A DNA stretch of 64,000 nt from an uncultured Schlesneria sp. Its GTDB lineage: Bacteria > Planctomycetota > Planctomycetia > Planctomycetales > Planctomycetaceae. Shown here piece by piece: positions 45,553 through 54,112 of the stretch. Positions within the stretch are counted from its first letter, which is position 1. The number at the start of each line of letters is the position of its first letter. The position numbers and the translations under genes were made by a program. The DNA is taken from positions 1 to 64,000 of the forward strand of contig CAIQIR010000127.1 of NCBI GenBank assembly GCA_903871875.1. Reading direction: 5' to 3'. Below the pieces are notes generated by a model that did no database searches, was not told where the DNA came from, and was given only the letters and a program-made list of their open reading frames with translations.

Positions 45553-46884
45553 TCAATGTGTCAGTCGCAATTTGTAGACGTAGCGGTTTGGGGCCGCGTT
45601 TGTCGTGGTGGTTGATGGAAAGTTACCGATGGAAGTTCCATTGCTATTGGTCGGTGCGTCGAATGAATCTGTCGTGTACAGATCCGTCGCGTCGTCTGTC
45701 GCAGGATTCGTACTTTCGCTGGACAGTATGGCGGTGCGAGTTGTCATGACCGTCGGCTGGATCGTCACGCTGCACGATCCGTCGGCATTCTGGCTAACGG
45801 CCAGAATGCGAATTGCGACGATCTCGGTACAGGTGGCTGTGCCGGCAGAAGATTGTTGCGAAGAGGTACCGTTGGATTGTTGCATCGCGATCGTCGAATA
45901 CAGAAAGCAAACGCGGCGTTGGCCGATCAGGTTCTCGAACGCTGTGACTTGCGTCGAATCGAACTGGGGTGAGCAGGTGAGACTGAGCGTGACGCCCTGG
46001 CCAAGCCAAATGGCGCCTCCCCAAACCTGGAGGTCATCGACGCTCAGGCCGGATTGAATCTGTCGAGTCAACTCCGTGTTATTCAATCCGGTCCCAATGT
46101 CGACCAATTGGAAATTGGGATTTGATTGATTGCCAGCGGTTGGCGCACTGTGAATCACCATCTCGGAAATCCCATCGGGGCCAGCAGTAACCGTATGCGT
46201 ATCGGGATCGAAACTGTAATTGTCCGAACCCTGATTGGATTCGATCAGGTTGTTCCAGGTATCCGCGCGTTGTCCGCTGGGATCGACTTGCCAGATGGCG
46301 ATCGGAAGTGCCGGAATGGGAGAACCACTAATCGAACGCAGGCCGACGACGTCATTGTTGACAGATGCTTCCACTCGAGCCGCGACGTCTCCATACGGAA
46401 GTCCTGTGGCGCCAGTGACGAACAGAGCGATCGGGTTGTTGTTCGATCGTGTGCGAAGAGTCGTGACGACGACCGTGTTGGGATTGGTACTCGACTCCAG
46501 AAATTGAATGCCCATCGGTTCCTGAACCAGGTTGCCGAAAAGCACATCGCCTTCGGGCTCGGTATTCAGTGTGACCGGAGACCCGCAGACGAAATTCTGT
46601 GAGGCGATCCAGTCGGCCGTCTGTAGAGCGTTGCTCACTCGCAGGTCGACAGACGAGTTCGGAACCAGCAGGTCGTCGCTGGCGAGTTCCGCCGCCGCAC
46701 CTAGGGCCGCAGCCTCGGCTGCCGTCATCAGTTCGAGTTTCGCTGTTTCGAGCCAGATTCGATCGATGATCAATGCCAGCCCCATCATGACGATCAACAA
46801 CGCGATCGCCACGGCCGGCGATGTGAACCCTCGCCGTCGTAGCGTCGGATGAAGAACTCGATCTGATCGGCGAATTCGGTGCAT
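45553..46884 (-). CDS. TadG-like pilus-assembly protein
   Basis: A 443-residue protein with an N-terminal TadE/G-type start: RRRGFTSPAVAIALLIVMMGLALIIDRIW, one membrane helix and an adjacent ELMTAAEAAALGAAAEL segment typical of Flp/TadG pseudopilins. The rest is a large extracytoplasmic Ser/Thr/Asn-rich region with many polar repeats (for example QQSNGTSSQQSSAGTAT). It lacks an obvious von Willebrand A domain, often found in TadG. It is separated from cpaB by a terminator and lies 81 bases ahead of tadA. Confidence 0.78.
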   Translation of the reverse strand: MHRIRRSDRVLHPTLRRRGFTSPAVAIALLIVMMGLALIIDRIWLETAKLELMTAAEAAALGAAAELASDDLLVPNSSVDLRVSNALQTADWIASQNFVCGSPVTLNTEPEGDVLFGNLVQEPMGIQFLESSTNPNTVVVTTLRTRSNNNPIALFVTGATGLPYGDVAARVEASVNNDVVGLRSISGSPIPALPIAIWQVDPSGQRADTWNNLIESNQGSDNYSFDPDTHTVTAGPDGISEMVIHSAPTAGNQSNPNFQLVDIGTGLNNTELTRQIQSGLSVDDLQVWGGAIWLGQGVTLSLTCSPQFDSTQVTAFENLIGQRRVCFLYSTIAMQQSNGTSSQQSSAGTATCTEIVAIRILAVSQNADGSCSVTIQPTVMTTRTAILSSESTNPATDDATDLYTTDSFDAPTNSNGTSIGNFPSTTTTNAAPNRYVYKLRLTH

Positions 46885-46944
46885 AACTCAGTTCGGATGG
46901 CAGGCTGCAAACTCAAAATGGGCTAGGAAGAGATGCGTTAAAAA

Positions 46945-46970
46945 AGCCCGCGAACAATCGTTCGCGGGCT
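46945..46970 (-). terminator. Intrinsic terminator after cpaB
   Basis: AGCCCGCGAAC (46945-46955) and GTTCGCGGGCT (46960-46970) are perfect 11-base arms with an AATC loop. Read on the minus strand the stem is followed by six T residues. It is immediately behind the cpaB stop, so it should partly separate the cpaA-tadE-cpaB part from the tadG-A-B-C part of the cluster. Confidence 0.85.
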
Positions 46971-46983
46971 CCGCATTGACGAT

Positions 46984-48045
46984 CTAGTTTCGCGGTTGAA
47001 GTCGCTGAGCCGTGGGTGCGTTCCGCGGAGCTTGATCGGTTTGTGGAATTACCGTTCGATTAATTGCCCGGCTGGGAACGGGGTTCAGCTGCGGTGCCGG
47101 ATCGAACTGGGGGCTGTTGTTGTTGGTGGTATTGTTTGTTGGCGATTGTCCCTGGCTGGGGAGGTTGTTATTGGGCAATTGATATTGCGTGTTTTGGTTG
47201 TTATCCACGGCATTTCGATTGTCGATCAGCCGGCCCTTGGTGTCGAACTGATTTTTCGTGCGACTTGTTCCTCGGAAGATTTCAGTGATGAATGGTTCGA
47301 CTCGGGGATCGGACTTTTCCAAACCCAGCATTTCGAACAATGTGACACGTTCGGAATTCGACAGCGCGAGTCCGCCGTTTCCCTTGCCGCTGGGATTGTA
47401 AGTCAGGGTGATCTTGCCGCGATCTTTGGCCAGAACAACGATGTTCTGCTGGGCAACGGACAGTTCGAGCGTCACGTGATTGTTCCCACGATCGACACGA
47501 CCTTGTGCAAAGTTGCGGTTAATGGCTAAGACCTTGACACCTTCGAACAGACGCATTGTCAGGCCACCTTGATAGGTGTCGCTGCCATTGTTTCCACCCT
47601 GGGCCGTGAACAGCACATCCACCGTATCGCCAGGCTTAATGATGCCATCGACCATCGCAGCCCCGTCGCCCACTTCAATGGAGACCGCTCGCATATCGGG
47701 ACCGATGTCCAACGGTGGCAATTCGCCGGGTTGGTAGAGTTGCCCTGCCTTGATTGGTTGAGCGGCTTTGATTGCCTCGCGCGCCACGCGACCGACGATC
47801 ACGCGATTCGCCAGCAGCACATCGGGCGTGAGCTTGGTTCGGTCGTAACGTCCCATTCCCAGATGATCCGCGGTAATGACCGTCCCGGGTTTAATATCGG
47901 TGACAGCCATCGGCACTTCGCGGAGCGTCGGGCCGGCGGGCTTTTCCTTTTGGGCAAACAGGTTCTTGGCGAAGTACCCAAGGACCAATAGACCGATGAT
48001 GCCGAACATGACGACGGTCAGCATGGCAGGTGTCAAACGTTTCAC
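46984..48045 (-). CDS. cpaB: Flp pilus assembly protein CpaB (RcpC)
   Basis: The frame reaches 48090, but a GTG at 48045 has GGGAGA 7 bases upstream (48053-48058) and gives a signal-anchor start MKRLTPAMLTVVMFGIIGLLVLGYFAKNLF. The 353-residue product then has a SAF domain (REVPMAVTDIKPGTVITADHLGMG) and the CpaB/RcpC beta region (VSIEVGDGAAMVDGIIKPGDTVDVLFT). The last about 80 residues are Asn/Gln/Pro-rich and probably disordered. In the Tad system CpaB works in the periplasm near the secretin. Its secretin partner is not in the window. Confidence 0.88.
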   Translation of the reverse strand: MKRLTPAMLTVVMFGIIGLLVLGYFAKNLFAQKEKPAGPTLREVPMAVTDIKPGTVITADHLGMGRYDRTKLTPDVLLANRVIVGRVAREAIKAAQPIKAGQLYQPGELPPLDIGPDMRAVSIEVGDGAAMVDGIIKPGDTVDVLFTAQGGNNGSDTYQGGLTMRLFEGVKVLAINRNFAQGRVDRGNNHVTLELSVAQQNIVVLAKDRGKITLTYNPSGKGNGGLALSNSERVTLFEMLGLEKSDPRVEPFITEIFRGTSRTKNQFDTKGRLIDNRNAVDNNQNTQYQLPNNNLPSQGQSPTNNTTNNNSPQFDPAPQLNPVPSRAINRTVIPQTDQAPRNAPTAQRLQPRN

Positions 48046-48155
48046 AGGACAGTCTCCCGGCACTGGCGATTCCCGCGACGAACGTGTCACGAAGGAATAC
48101 CAGCCGCCCGCTTTAAGTCTTCAGATGATTGTGGGTCAACGACCTCATTGAACCG

Positions 48156-48575
48156 CTATTCCCGCACCATCCGTGTTTCAGCAAACAAGTTTTGTCCATT
48201 CAGACCGAATCCGATTGGCCACAATAGGTCTGGAGCCGCAGCCGTCATTGGTACGGCCACCGAGACCGACACGGCATCGCCACTCCATTCCCCAAAAGCG
48301 ACCTCGACCTGCATCCCCTGCTGTAATCGCGGCGCAAGAACGCGCTGGATTTCCGTTTCGATATCCTGCACGGTCGCGCCCGGCAGGGTCGCTTTGCGGG
48401 CGCCCGCTCGAGATGCTTCCACGATCAAGCTGCGTGAATAAAACAACATCATGAACTGAAGCAACGCCATCAGCAGCATGAAAAGAATTGGCAGTGTCAG
48501 CACCAATTCCATGCTGAGCACGCCGCGTCGTTTCCGCCGCTGCGTCGGAATTCGTTGATGGTCAGCCCGTTTCAT
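48156..48575 (-). CDS. TadE-like pseudopilin
   Basis: A 139-residue TadE-type pseudopilin: RRKRRGVLSMELVLTLPILFMLLMALLQFMMLFYSRSLIVEASRAGARKAT. This has the short leader with Gly, then Glu at position 5 of the mature part and one membrane helix, followed by a soluble beta-rich domain. It should be processed by the prepilin peptidase encoded just before it. Its start is 6 bases after the stop of the peptidase gene. Confidence 0.85.
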   Translation of the reverse strand: MKRADHQRIPTQRRKRRGVLSMELVLTLPILFMLLMALLQFMMLFYSRSLIVEASRAGARKATLPGATVQDIETEIQRVLAPRLQQGMQVEVAFGEWSGDAVSVSVAVPMTAAAPDLLWPIGFGLNGQNLFAETRMVRE

Positions 48576-48581
48576 AAATCG

Positions 48582-49241
48582 TTATCGCTCTGCAGCAGCT
48601 TGTTGTTGCTGCATTTGTGGTTGCGGTTGCGGTCGGCGCTCGGGCCCCAATTGTCCGCCCTTGATCACGCCGGTGGCGTTCGTCAGCATCACCAGCCAAA
48701 CAGCCATGGCGACGGGAATGGCGAAAGGCAGCATGCGTCGCTTTCGCTTTTCCGAGGTCGATTCTTGTTTGAAGACGGCTTTGCCTTTGGCGTCGGTTCG
48801 GCCAGTGCCGAGATGTTGCTTCTTGAAGTTTTTCATGCCCATCGTCAACGACTTGTAGACGGTGACAATGACACCATCGATGACCACCATGACCAGGCTG
48901 GCGATGATCAGCCAAAACGTCAGTTTGAATCCCAACCAGGCGCCAAGTGCACCCATCAATTTCACGTCCCCACCACCACCGCCTGCGACGATCCACAGCA
49001 GGAAGTACAGGCCAAATCCCAAACCGAATCCCGCCAGGCCATCCAGTAGGCCATGGCTGTCCATCAGACCATGCCAAGGTTGAAGGCCCCAAAACACCAG
49101 TTGATAGACCAGCCCGAGTCCGAAGAATGGCAGGGTCAATTTGTTAGGAATCTTCCAGCGGTATGTGTCGGTGTACGCAGTGGCGAGGGTAAAGCCCACC
49201 AGAGCCACGATGAAAACGATATGCTGCACGGTCCAAAACAT
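48582..49241 (-). CDS. cpaA: Prepilin peptidase CpaA (TadV)
   Basis: An aspartic A24-family peptidase of 219 residues with several membrane helices. The catalytic Asp residues are in the TYTDTYRWKIPNKLT loop near residue 23 and in GGGGGDVKLMGALGAWLG (GxGD motif near residue 92). It is of the small CpaA/TadV type, without the N-terminal methylase part of PilD. The C-terminal extension of about 70 residues is hydrophilic, with a Gln-rich tail. It opens the Tad cluster and is divergent from the IMPase gene. Confidence 0.88.
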   Translation of the reverse strand: MFWTVQHIVFIVALVGFTLATAYTDTYRWKIPNKLTLPFFGLGLVYQLVFWGLQPWHGLMDSHGLLDGLAGFGLGFGLYFLLWIVAGGGGGDVKLMGALGAWLGFKLTFWLIIASLVMVVIDGVIVTVYKSLTMGMKNFKKQHLGTGRTDAKGKAVFKQESTSEKRKRRMLPFAIPVAMAVWLVMLTNATGVIKGGQLGPERRPQPQPQMQQQQAAAER

Positions 49242-49661
49242 GTTGTTTCTGTTGTTCCTCTCGTTATGTCACGAGGTGTCAATACCCTACGCTTGCCGGA
49301 ACGTTCCGTATCGAAAACATAACACACGTTTAGTGGCTGCGAATTGCCGCTTCGAACCGACGAAACTCTTGTGGATGTAGACCCCAATGGGAGTAAACAA
49401 CGGATATCCGATTCTTGACGATAATGTCGGATCTACTAGTTGAACGGGTTCGACCAAGAATGGTGTCCACGGGGGCGACACCATTCACTGAGTGGCCGTA
49501 AAGTTCCATTTCTGGTCAGCACGAGCGATTTCCCCGAGAAAAAAGGCCCGGTCCGACCTGGACTTGAGGAGTTTACGTGTCGAACCCATTCCCAACGGGA
49601 CACTCCATGTATTACAAATCGGATATCGGCAGTTTTGACCGGGCAGTAATTTGGAGGTTTG
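49242..49661. other. Divergent region between cpaA and the IMPase gene
   Basis: About 420 bases with no credible gene. The main structure is an inverted repeat GAATGGTGTC (49458-49467) and GACACCATTC (49477-49486), a perfect 10-base stem with a 9-base loop of CACGGGGGC. It could be an operator or an attenuator for the plus-strand gene starting 176 bases further on. Confidence 0.45.
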
Positions 49662-50432
49662 ATGCGCGATTATGTGCAAACTGCGGAAGAGGCCGCACGA
49701 CGGGCAGGACACGTACTTCGTGCCTGGTCGTCAAAATTCACAGTTCGAGAAAAGAGTCGAGCGAATCTTGTGACGGAGGCGGACGAAGCGGCGCAAGCGG
49801 CGATCTTTGACTTTATCCACAGCCGGTACCCTCACCACGGCTTCTGCGGAGAAGAAGGATTGAATGTCGAGAGCGTCGATTCCCCCTACCGCTGGGTGAT
49901 TGATCCGCTCGATGGCACCACTAACTACGTACACGGCTTCCCCTACTATTCGGTGTCGATTGGATTGGAATGTCGTGGTGAGATGATTGTGGGAGCGATC
50001 TTCGATCCGATTCACGACGAGATGTTTCTGGCGGTGCGCGGCGAAGGAGCAACATTGAATCGCCGCCCGCTGAGATGTTCCGAAATCGGCGAACTGGGGC
50101 AGGCACTTGTCATCGCCAGTCTCCCCGTGGCTACCAGCGAACATGACGAATCGGTTCGTCGGTTTCTGAGAGTTTTGCCGATGGCTCAGACGGTGCAACG
50201 AACAGGTTCTGCTGCCTTGAATCTGGCCAACATTGCCGCGGGACGTGTGGAGGGATTCTGGTCCACCAGCCTAAAGCCATGGGATATGGCGGCGGGAATT
50301 CTGCTCGTTGAAGAAGCGGGAGGTCGGATTTCCCAGATTGACGGATCCTTGTTTCAGCTAGAAGAACCGAACCTCTTGGCCACAAATGGCTCTGGGATTC
50401 ATGAGCAGCTGATACCGTTGCTTTCTCAATGA
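49662..50432 (+). CDS. suhB: Inositol-monophosphatase family phosphatase
   Basis: A metal-dependent phosphatase of 256 residues. The ATG at 49662 has GGAGG upstream at 49653-49657. Signatures: EEGLNVESVDSPYRWVIDPLDGTTNYVHGFP (metal-binding EE and DPLDGT) and the C-terminal KPWDMAAGILLVEEAGG with the last metal-binding Asp. Substrates could be inositol phosphates or 3'-phosphoadenosine compounds; the sequence fits the SuhB/IMPase branch best. About 278 bases separate it from the giant-protein genes. Confidence 0.92.
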   Translation: MRDYVQTAEEAARRAGHVLRAWSSKFTVREKSRANLVTEADEAAQAAIFDFIHSRYPHHGFCGEEGLNVESVDSPYRWVIDPLDGTTNYVHGFPYYSVSIGLECRGEMIVGAIFDPIHDEMFLAVRGEGATLNRRPLRCSEIGELGQALVIASLPVATSEHDESVRRFLRVLPMAQTVQRTGSAALNLANIAAGRVEGFWSTSLKPWDMAAGILLVEEAGGRISQIDGSLFQLEEPNLLATNGSGIHEQLIPLLSQ

Positions 50433-50710
50433 GGATGTCTGGGCCATCCATTCCAGGCCGGATCAGATTTCCGGGGCCGCAGGAATGATGGTGTAATTCG
50501 TCGTTCACGTGTGACTGCGAATTACGCAAGAGTTTCCTAAACTTGAGAAAATAGATGCGGAACGGCTCTCTATGGAGTAGAATCCATGCGAATCATCTCT
50601 GTTTTTGGGGCTCCCACTCGGGACATCGCTGAACGTTCGCGTTCCCATCTTTTTGCGCGATTCTGCCGTTTCTCGCCCGGCCCTTTATTTCCGGTACAGG
50701 TTTTGAGTAG

Positions 50711-53700
50711 ATGCGGGGAACTTTGACATTGTCTTTGCCACGGTTATTCGGTTCGCTTGTTTGCGTGCTGGTGTTGGGGTACGTATTGCTGCCACTGGGC
50801 GCACAGGACTCGCCATTCCCCGCCAAGTCGAACGATTCGAAACCGTCTGATGTCATTTCCCCGAAAAAAGAACTTTTGACCAACGGGGTCAAAAGCAAAG
50901 ACACCCCATTGCCTCCGCCAGCGATCCGTTATTTACCCGATAAGAATGGCGACCTGCATCCCATTCCCAACGGTCCGACCTTGGAGGGGTACCTCAAATC
51001 ACTCGATGACAATCAAGGCCGAGCACAAGGGCCCCAGGCACCGACGATTTCAGAGCTGGAAATCACGGGCGTCGCGGATGATGAACGTGCGACACTGAAA
51101 GCAGTGTTCACCGTCCGTCTGCATCAGGCGGATCAATTTGAAAAGGTTCCACTGTTCTTCAACGAAGCTGTCTTGAAAGAGCCCCCGTTCTACACAGGGG
51201 ACGGCATTGAGGTCTTCGACAGGAAGGATCCGAAACAGGGTTACATCTGGTGGTTCAAGGGACGCGGTCCGCATCGCTTGGAGATGACGCTCAGCGTTCC
51301 CCTGCAAAAGCTGCCCCCGTCACGACATTTGTATGTCTCGTTGCCGGTCAGTCCTATCAGTCGTATGCAGGTCACGTTGCCCTATTCTTCGGTCAATGCC
51401 AAGGTTTTACCGGAACAAACGGTTGTTGAACTGAAGTCCGCAGGAAATGGAAAGACATCGATCGAAGCTTTTGGTTTGGGTTCGCAATTGGATCTGACCT
51501 GGCAACCTAATCTTGATGTTCGTCCGAACGAAGTGTCGCTGGAATCGCAGACGATGATTCGAGTTCAAGTCGAAGCCGATCAAGTTTTGCTGAGAGCCGA
51601 CCAAAAGATCTCTTCACTGCAGGGATTTGAACAGGTTTCGGTCAGGATTCCTACCGGCGCCGAATTGATCAAACTCGATGATTCCGAAAAACAGTCCTAC
51701 AAATTCGACGCCGAAAATCGACAGAAGATCGTCGTGACGTTGAAAGAGAAAACGAATTCGGCCCAACTAAACTGGACGCTACGTCTTCCCTTCAAACTCG
51801 GAACGCCGCTAACCATTGATGGCTTTGCTGTCGAAGGAGCTCGCAAACAAGTCGGTAAGATCGGTTTCTCGATTGCCGAAGGGTTACGGATGTCAAAAAC
51901 ACCGGACCCAACGTTGTTGGGAATTAACGCCGGCGAATTCCCCGCGGCGATGGGGTCGGTCATTCATGCCTATCAATTCTTCAGCCAGCCATTCAAGATT
52001 TCGGCGACGTTTGATGAAGTTAAGCCGTATTATGAGGTGAAACCTCAACTCCTGCTGATCGCTTCCACACAGCATCTGACTCTCGACGCAGATTTTCAAT
52101 TTCACGTCGATCGAGACAGCATGAATGAAGTCGTCTTGACCTGGCCGAATCACAAATCCGAGGGGTGGACAATCGAGTCCGTCGAAGAGCCGGGTATTGT
52201 CGAAAGCTATTCTGTCGATGACAAAGGGCAAATTGCGGTTCGGCTGATTAAGTATCGTTCGGGCAAGTTCTCGGTGCATCTGCGGGCACGGCGTCATTTC
52301 AAAATGGCTGAAGATGTGGCGTTCTCGCTGCCACGTCCGAAATCGGCGTCGCGATTGTCGCCTTCGACGTTGATTCTGGCGAACGCCGAGAACGTCGACA
52401 CCGATCTGACCGCTCGCGGTGAAACCGTATTTCACTCGTTACCGTCATCGACCTTGGATCTCGCCGCATTGCCCGAAGCGACACGAGGGCTGCGGTCCGC
52501 CGTCTATCGGATTGACACCGATGAACAATCCTTTGGTTTGCGAGTCATTCCGCAGAAGCAACGGGTTCGGACCGAATCATTCACCGAAGCGAAGTGGCAG
52601 GACAATCAATTCCGACTCGTACAACACTTGATTTATGATGTGTCGTACGAGCGGCTATCTCAAATTCGATTGCTGGTTCCTCCGACCATCGATCCTGACC
52701 GCGTTCGCCTTCGTTTTTTTACGGACCGGGATGTCCCACTGACGCCCGAGCTTCTTCAAACACCAGCGGGCACTGGGCAGCAGATTCAGTTGCAACTGGG
52801 CGAGGCGCAGTTGGGGCATTTCGAAATCCAAGCCAGATTCGCCATCCCCTTTGGCAAGGATTCCGCATTCGACCCCGATGCATTGGTCACGTTGCCAATT
52901 CTCACGAGTCTCGACGAACCTTTTCTGCAGACCCGTGTGGCGCTCGAACAATCCGATTGGTTTGATGCCGAACCGGTTTCGATTGAAACCTGGCGTCCGC
53001 AACTGAATCGTCAGGACGCGTGGAAATGGATGGCGGAAGGGATGCAAGCGGACCTTCCTCTCAAACTGGTCCGTTCGACCCACGTCAATGAGACCGGAAG
53101 CGTTGCGGCCGCTCTTGTCCGAGTCACGCTGGATGAAAATGGAAATCGGATTATTCGAGCTCAATTTCGAGTCTTGACGCGTGGAATGTCGCTACCCGTT
53201 GTGTTGCCCAAGGGCTCCAAGCCACCGACTTTTTTCTGGGAACAGAAACGATTATCCGAACTGGAATATGTGGAATCTCCCGTGGGATCGAACCGGTACC
53301 TGGTTCAATTGCCGGAACAGTTAGAGGGATCCTCGCCAGCCGTGCATTTGCTGACGGTCGACTATCAGGATGAAATCGGTACGGTGATGGGTTGGTCGAA
53401 TCGATTGGAACTGCGTTCACCGCAGCTGCCGAATTGTTCCTGGTCGCAAGTCATCTGGCAAACGATCTTGCCCGCCGGACACCACTTGTTGACTTATCCT
53501 CGCGCCGCATCGCCCATGTTTCGTTGGGAGCGGATTGGATTCGTCTGGAGTCGCGTGTCGGATCCCAGTTCAGAAAAGCTGCAGCAATGGGTTGCTGCCG
53601 GAACGGCCGGTTCACCGCCCTCTGATAATCTGATTTCAGAGAAAAATGGCAACTCGTATTTGTTCAGCCAGTTCGATTCGCCAAACACGCTCGTTTTTCA

Positions 53701-54112
53701 AACGCTAAGTAGTTCGATGGTGCTGTTATTCGGCGCGGGGTCCTCATTAATTATTGGCTTTATCATGCTCAGGCTGGTCGTCCTGCGACATGTGTTGACC
53801 TTGTTGGTCGTGGGACTGATCGTGGCGATTGTCGGATTGTGGTATGCCGCGCCGTTGGAACTGCTGATTCAACCAATGATTGCTGGCATGATCTTTCCCG
53901 CCGCGGCGGTGTTTCTCGAAGGATGGATTCGCCGTCGATACGACAATGGCGTGCTGTCGTTCGAAGGTCAGGATGATTTCCCGCCGATCCAGGCGTTTGG
54001 CAGTCATTATGTCGTTCGACAAACCGATCCGAACGAAGCAACGTTGCATCGCCCCGTGACTCGTGACAGTGAACCCAGCGTTCCGATCGAGTCGGGGAGC
54101 GGCGTGTCATGA
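50711..54112 (+). CDS. Giant exported membrane-anchored protein A, unknown function
   Basis: An 1133-residue protein I do not recognise. It has a signal peptide (LFGSLVCVLVLGYVLLPLGAQ, residues about 11-32) and an ectodomain of roughly 960 residues that looks beta-strand-rich (many alternating hydrophobic stretches, few Cys). Residues from about 990 to 1075 hold four or so helices, including SSLIIGFIMLRLVVLRHVLTLLVVGLIVAIVGLWYAAPLELL. A tail follows, with VPIESGSGVS at the end. The start of the ectodomain carries TISELEITGVADDERATLKAVFTVRL. Its layout matches each half of the next protein. The stop overlaps that gene by four bases (ATGA at 54109), so the two are coupled. Confidence 0.85.
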   Translation: MRGTLTLSLPRLFGSLVCVLVLGYVLLPLGAQDSPFPAKSNDSKPSDVISPKKELLTNGVKSKDTPLPPPAIRYLPDKNGDLHPIPNGPTLEGYLKSLDDNQGRAQGPQAPTISELEITGVADDERATLKAVFTVRLHQADQFEKVPLFFNEAVLKEPPFYTGDGIEVFDRKDPKQGYIWWFKGRGPHRLEMTLSVPLQKLPPSRHLYVSLPVSPISRMQVTLPYSSVNAKVLPEQTVVELKSAGNGKTSIEAFGLGSQLDLTWQPNLDVRPNEVSLESQTMIRVQVEADQVLLRADQKISSLQGFEQVSVRIPTGAELIKLDDSEKQSYKFDAENRQKIVVTLKEKTNSAQLNWTLRLPFKLGTPLTIDGFAVEGARKQVGKIGFSIAEGLRMSKTPDPTLLGINAGEFPAAMGSVIHAYQFFSQPFKISATFDEVKPYYEVKPQLLLIASTQHLTLDADFQFHVDRDSMNEVVLTWPNHKSEGWTIESVEEPGIVESYSVDDKGQIAVRLIKYRSGKFSVHLRARRHFKMAEDVAFSLPRPKSASRLSPSTLILANAENVDTDLTARGETVFHSLPSSTLDLAALPEATRGLRSAVYRIDTDEQSFGLRVIPQKQRVRTESFTEAKWQDNQFRLVQHLIYDVSYERLSQIRLLVPPTIDPDRVRLRFFTDRDVPLTPELLQTPAGTGQQIQLQLGEAQLGHFEIQARFAIPFGKDSAFDPDALVTLPILTSLDEPFLQTRVALEQSDWFDAEPVSIETWRPQLNRQDAWKWMAEGMQADLPLKLVRSTHVNETGSVAAALVRVTLDENGNRIIRAQFRVLTRGMSLPVVLPKGSKPPTFFWEQKRLSELEYVESPVGSNRYLVQLPEQLEGSSPAVHLLTVDYQDEIGTVMGWSNRLELRSPQLPNCSWSQVIWQTILPAGHHLLTYPRAASPMFRWERIGFVWSRVSDPSSEKLQQWVAAGTAGSPPSDNLISEKNGNSYLFSQFDSPNTLVFQTLSSSMVLLFGAGSSLIIGFIMLRLVVLRHVLTLLVVGLIVAIVGLWYAAPLELLIQPMIAGMIFPAAAVFLEGWIRRRYDNGVLSFEGQDDFPPIQAFGSHYVVRQTDPNEATLHRPVTRDSEPSVPIESGSGVS

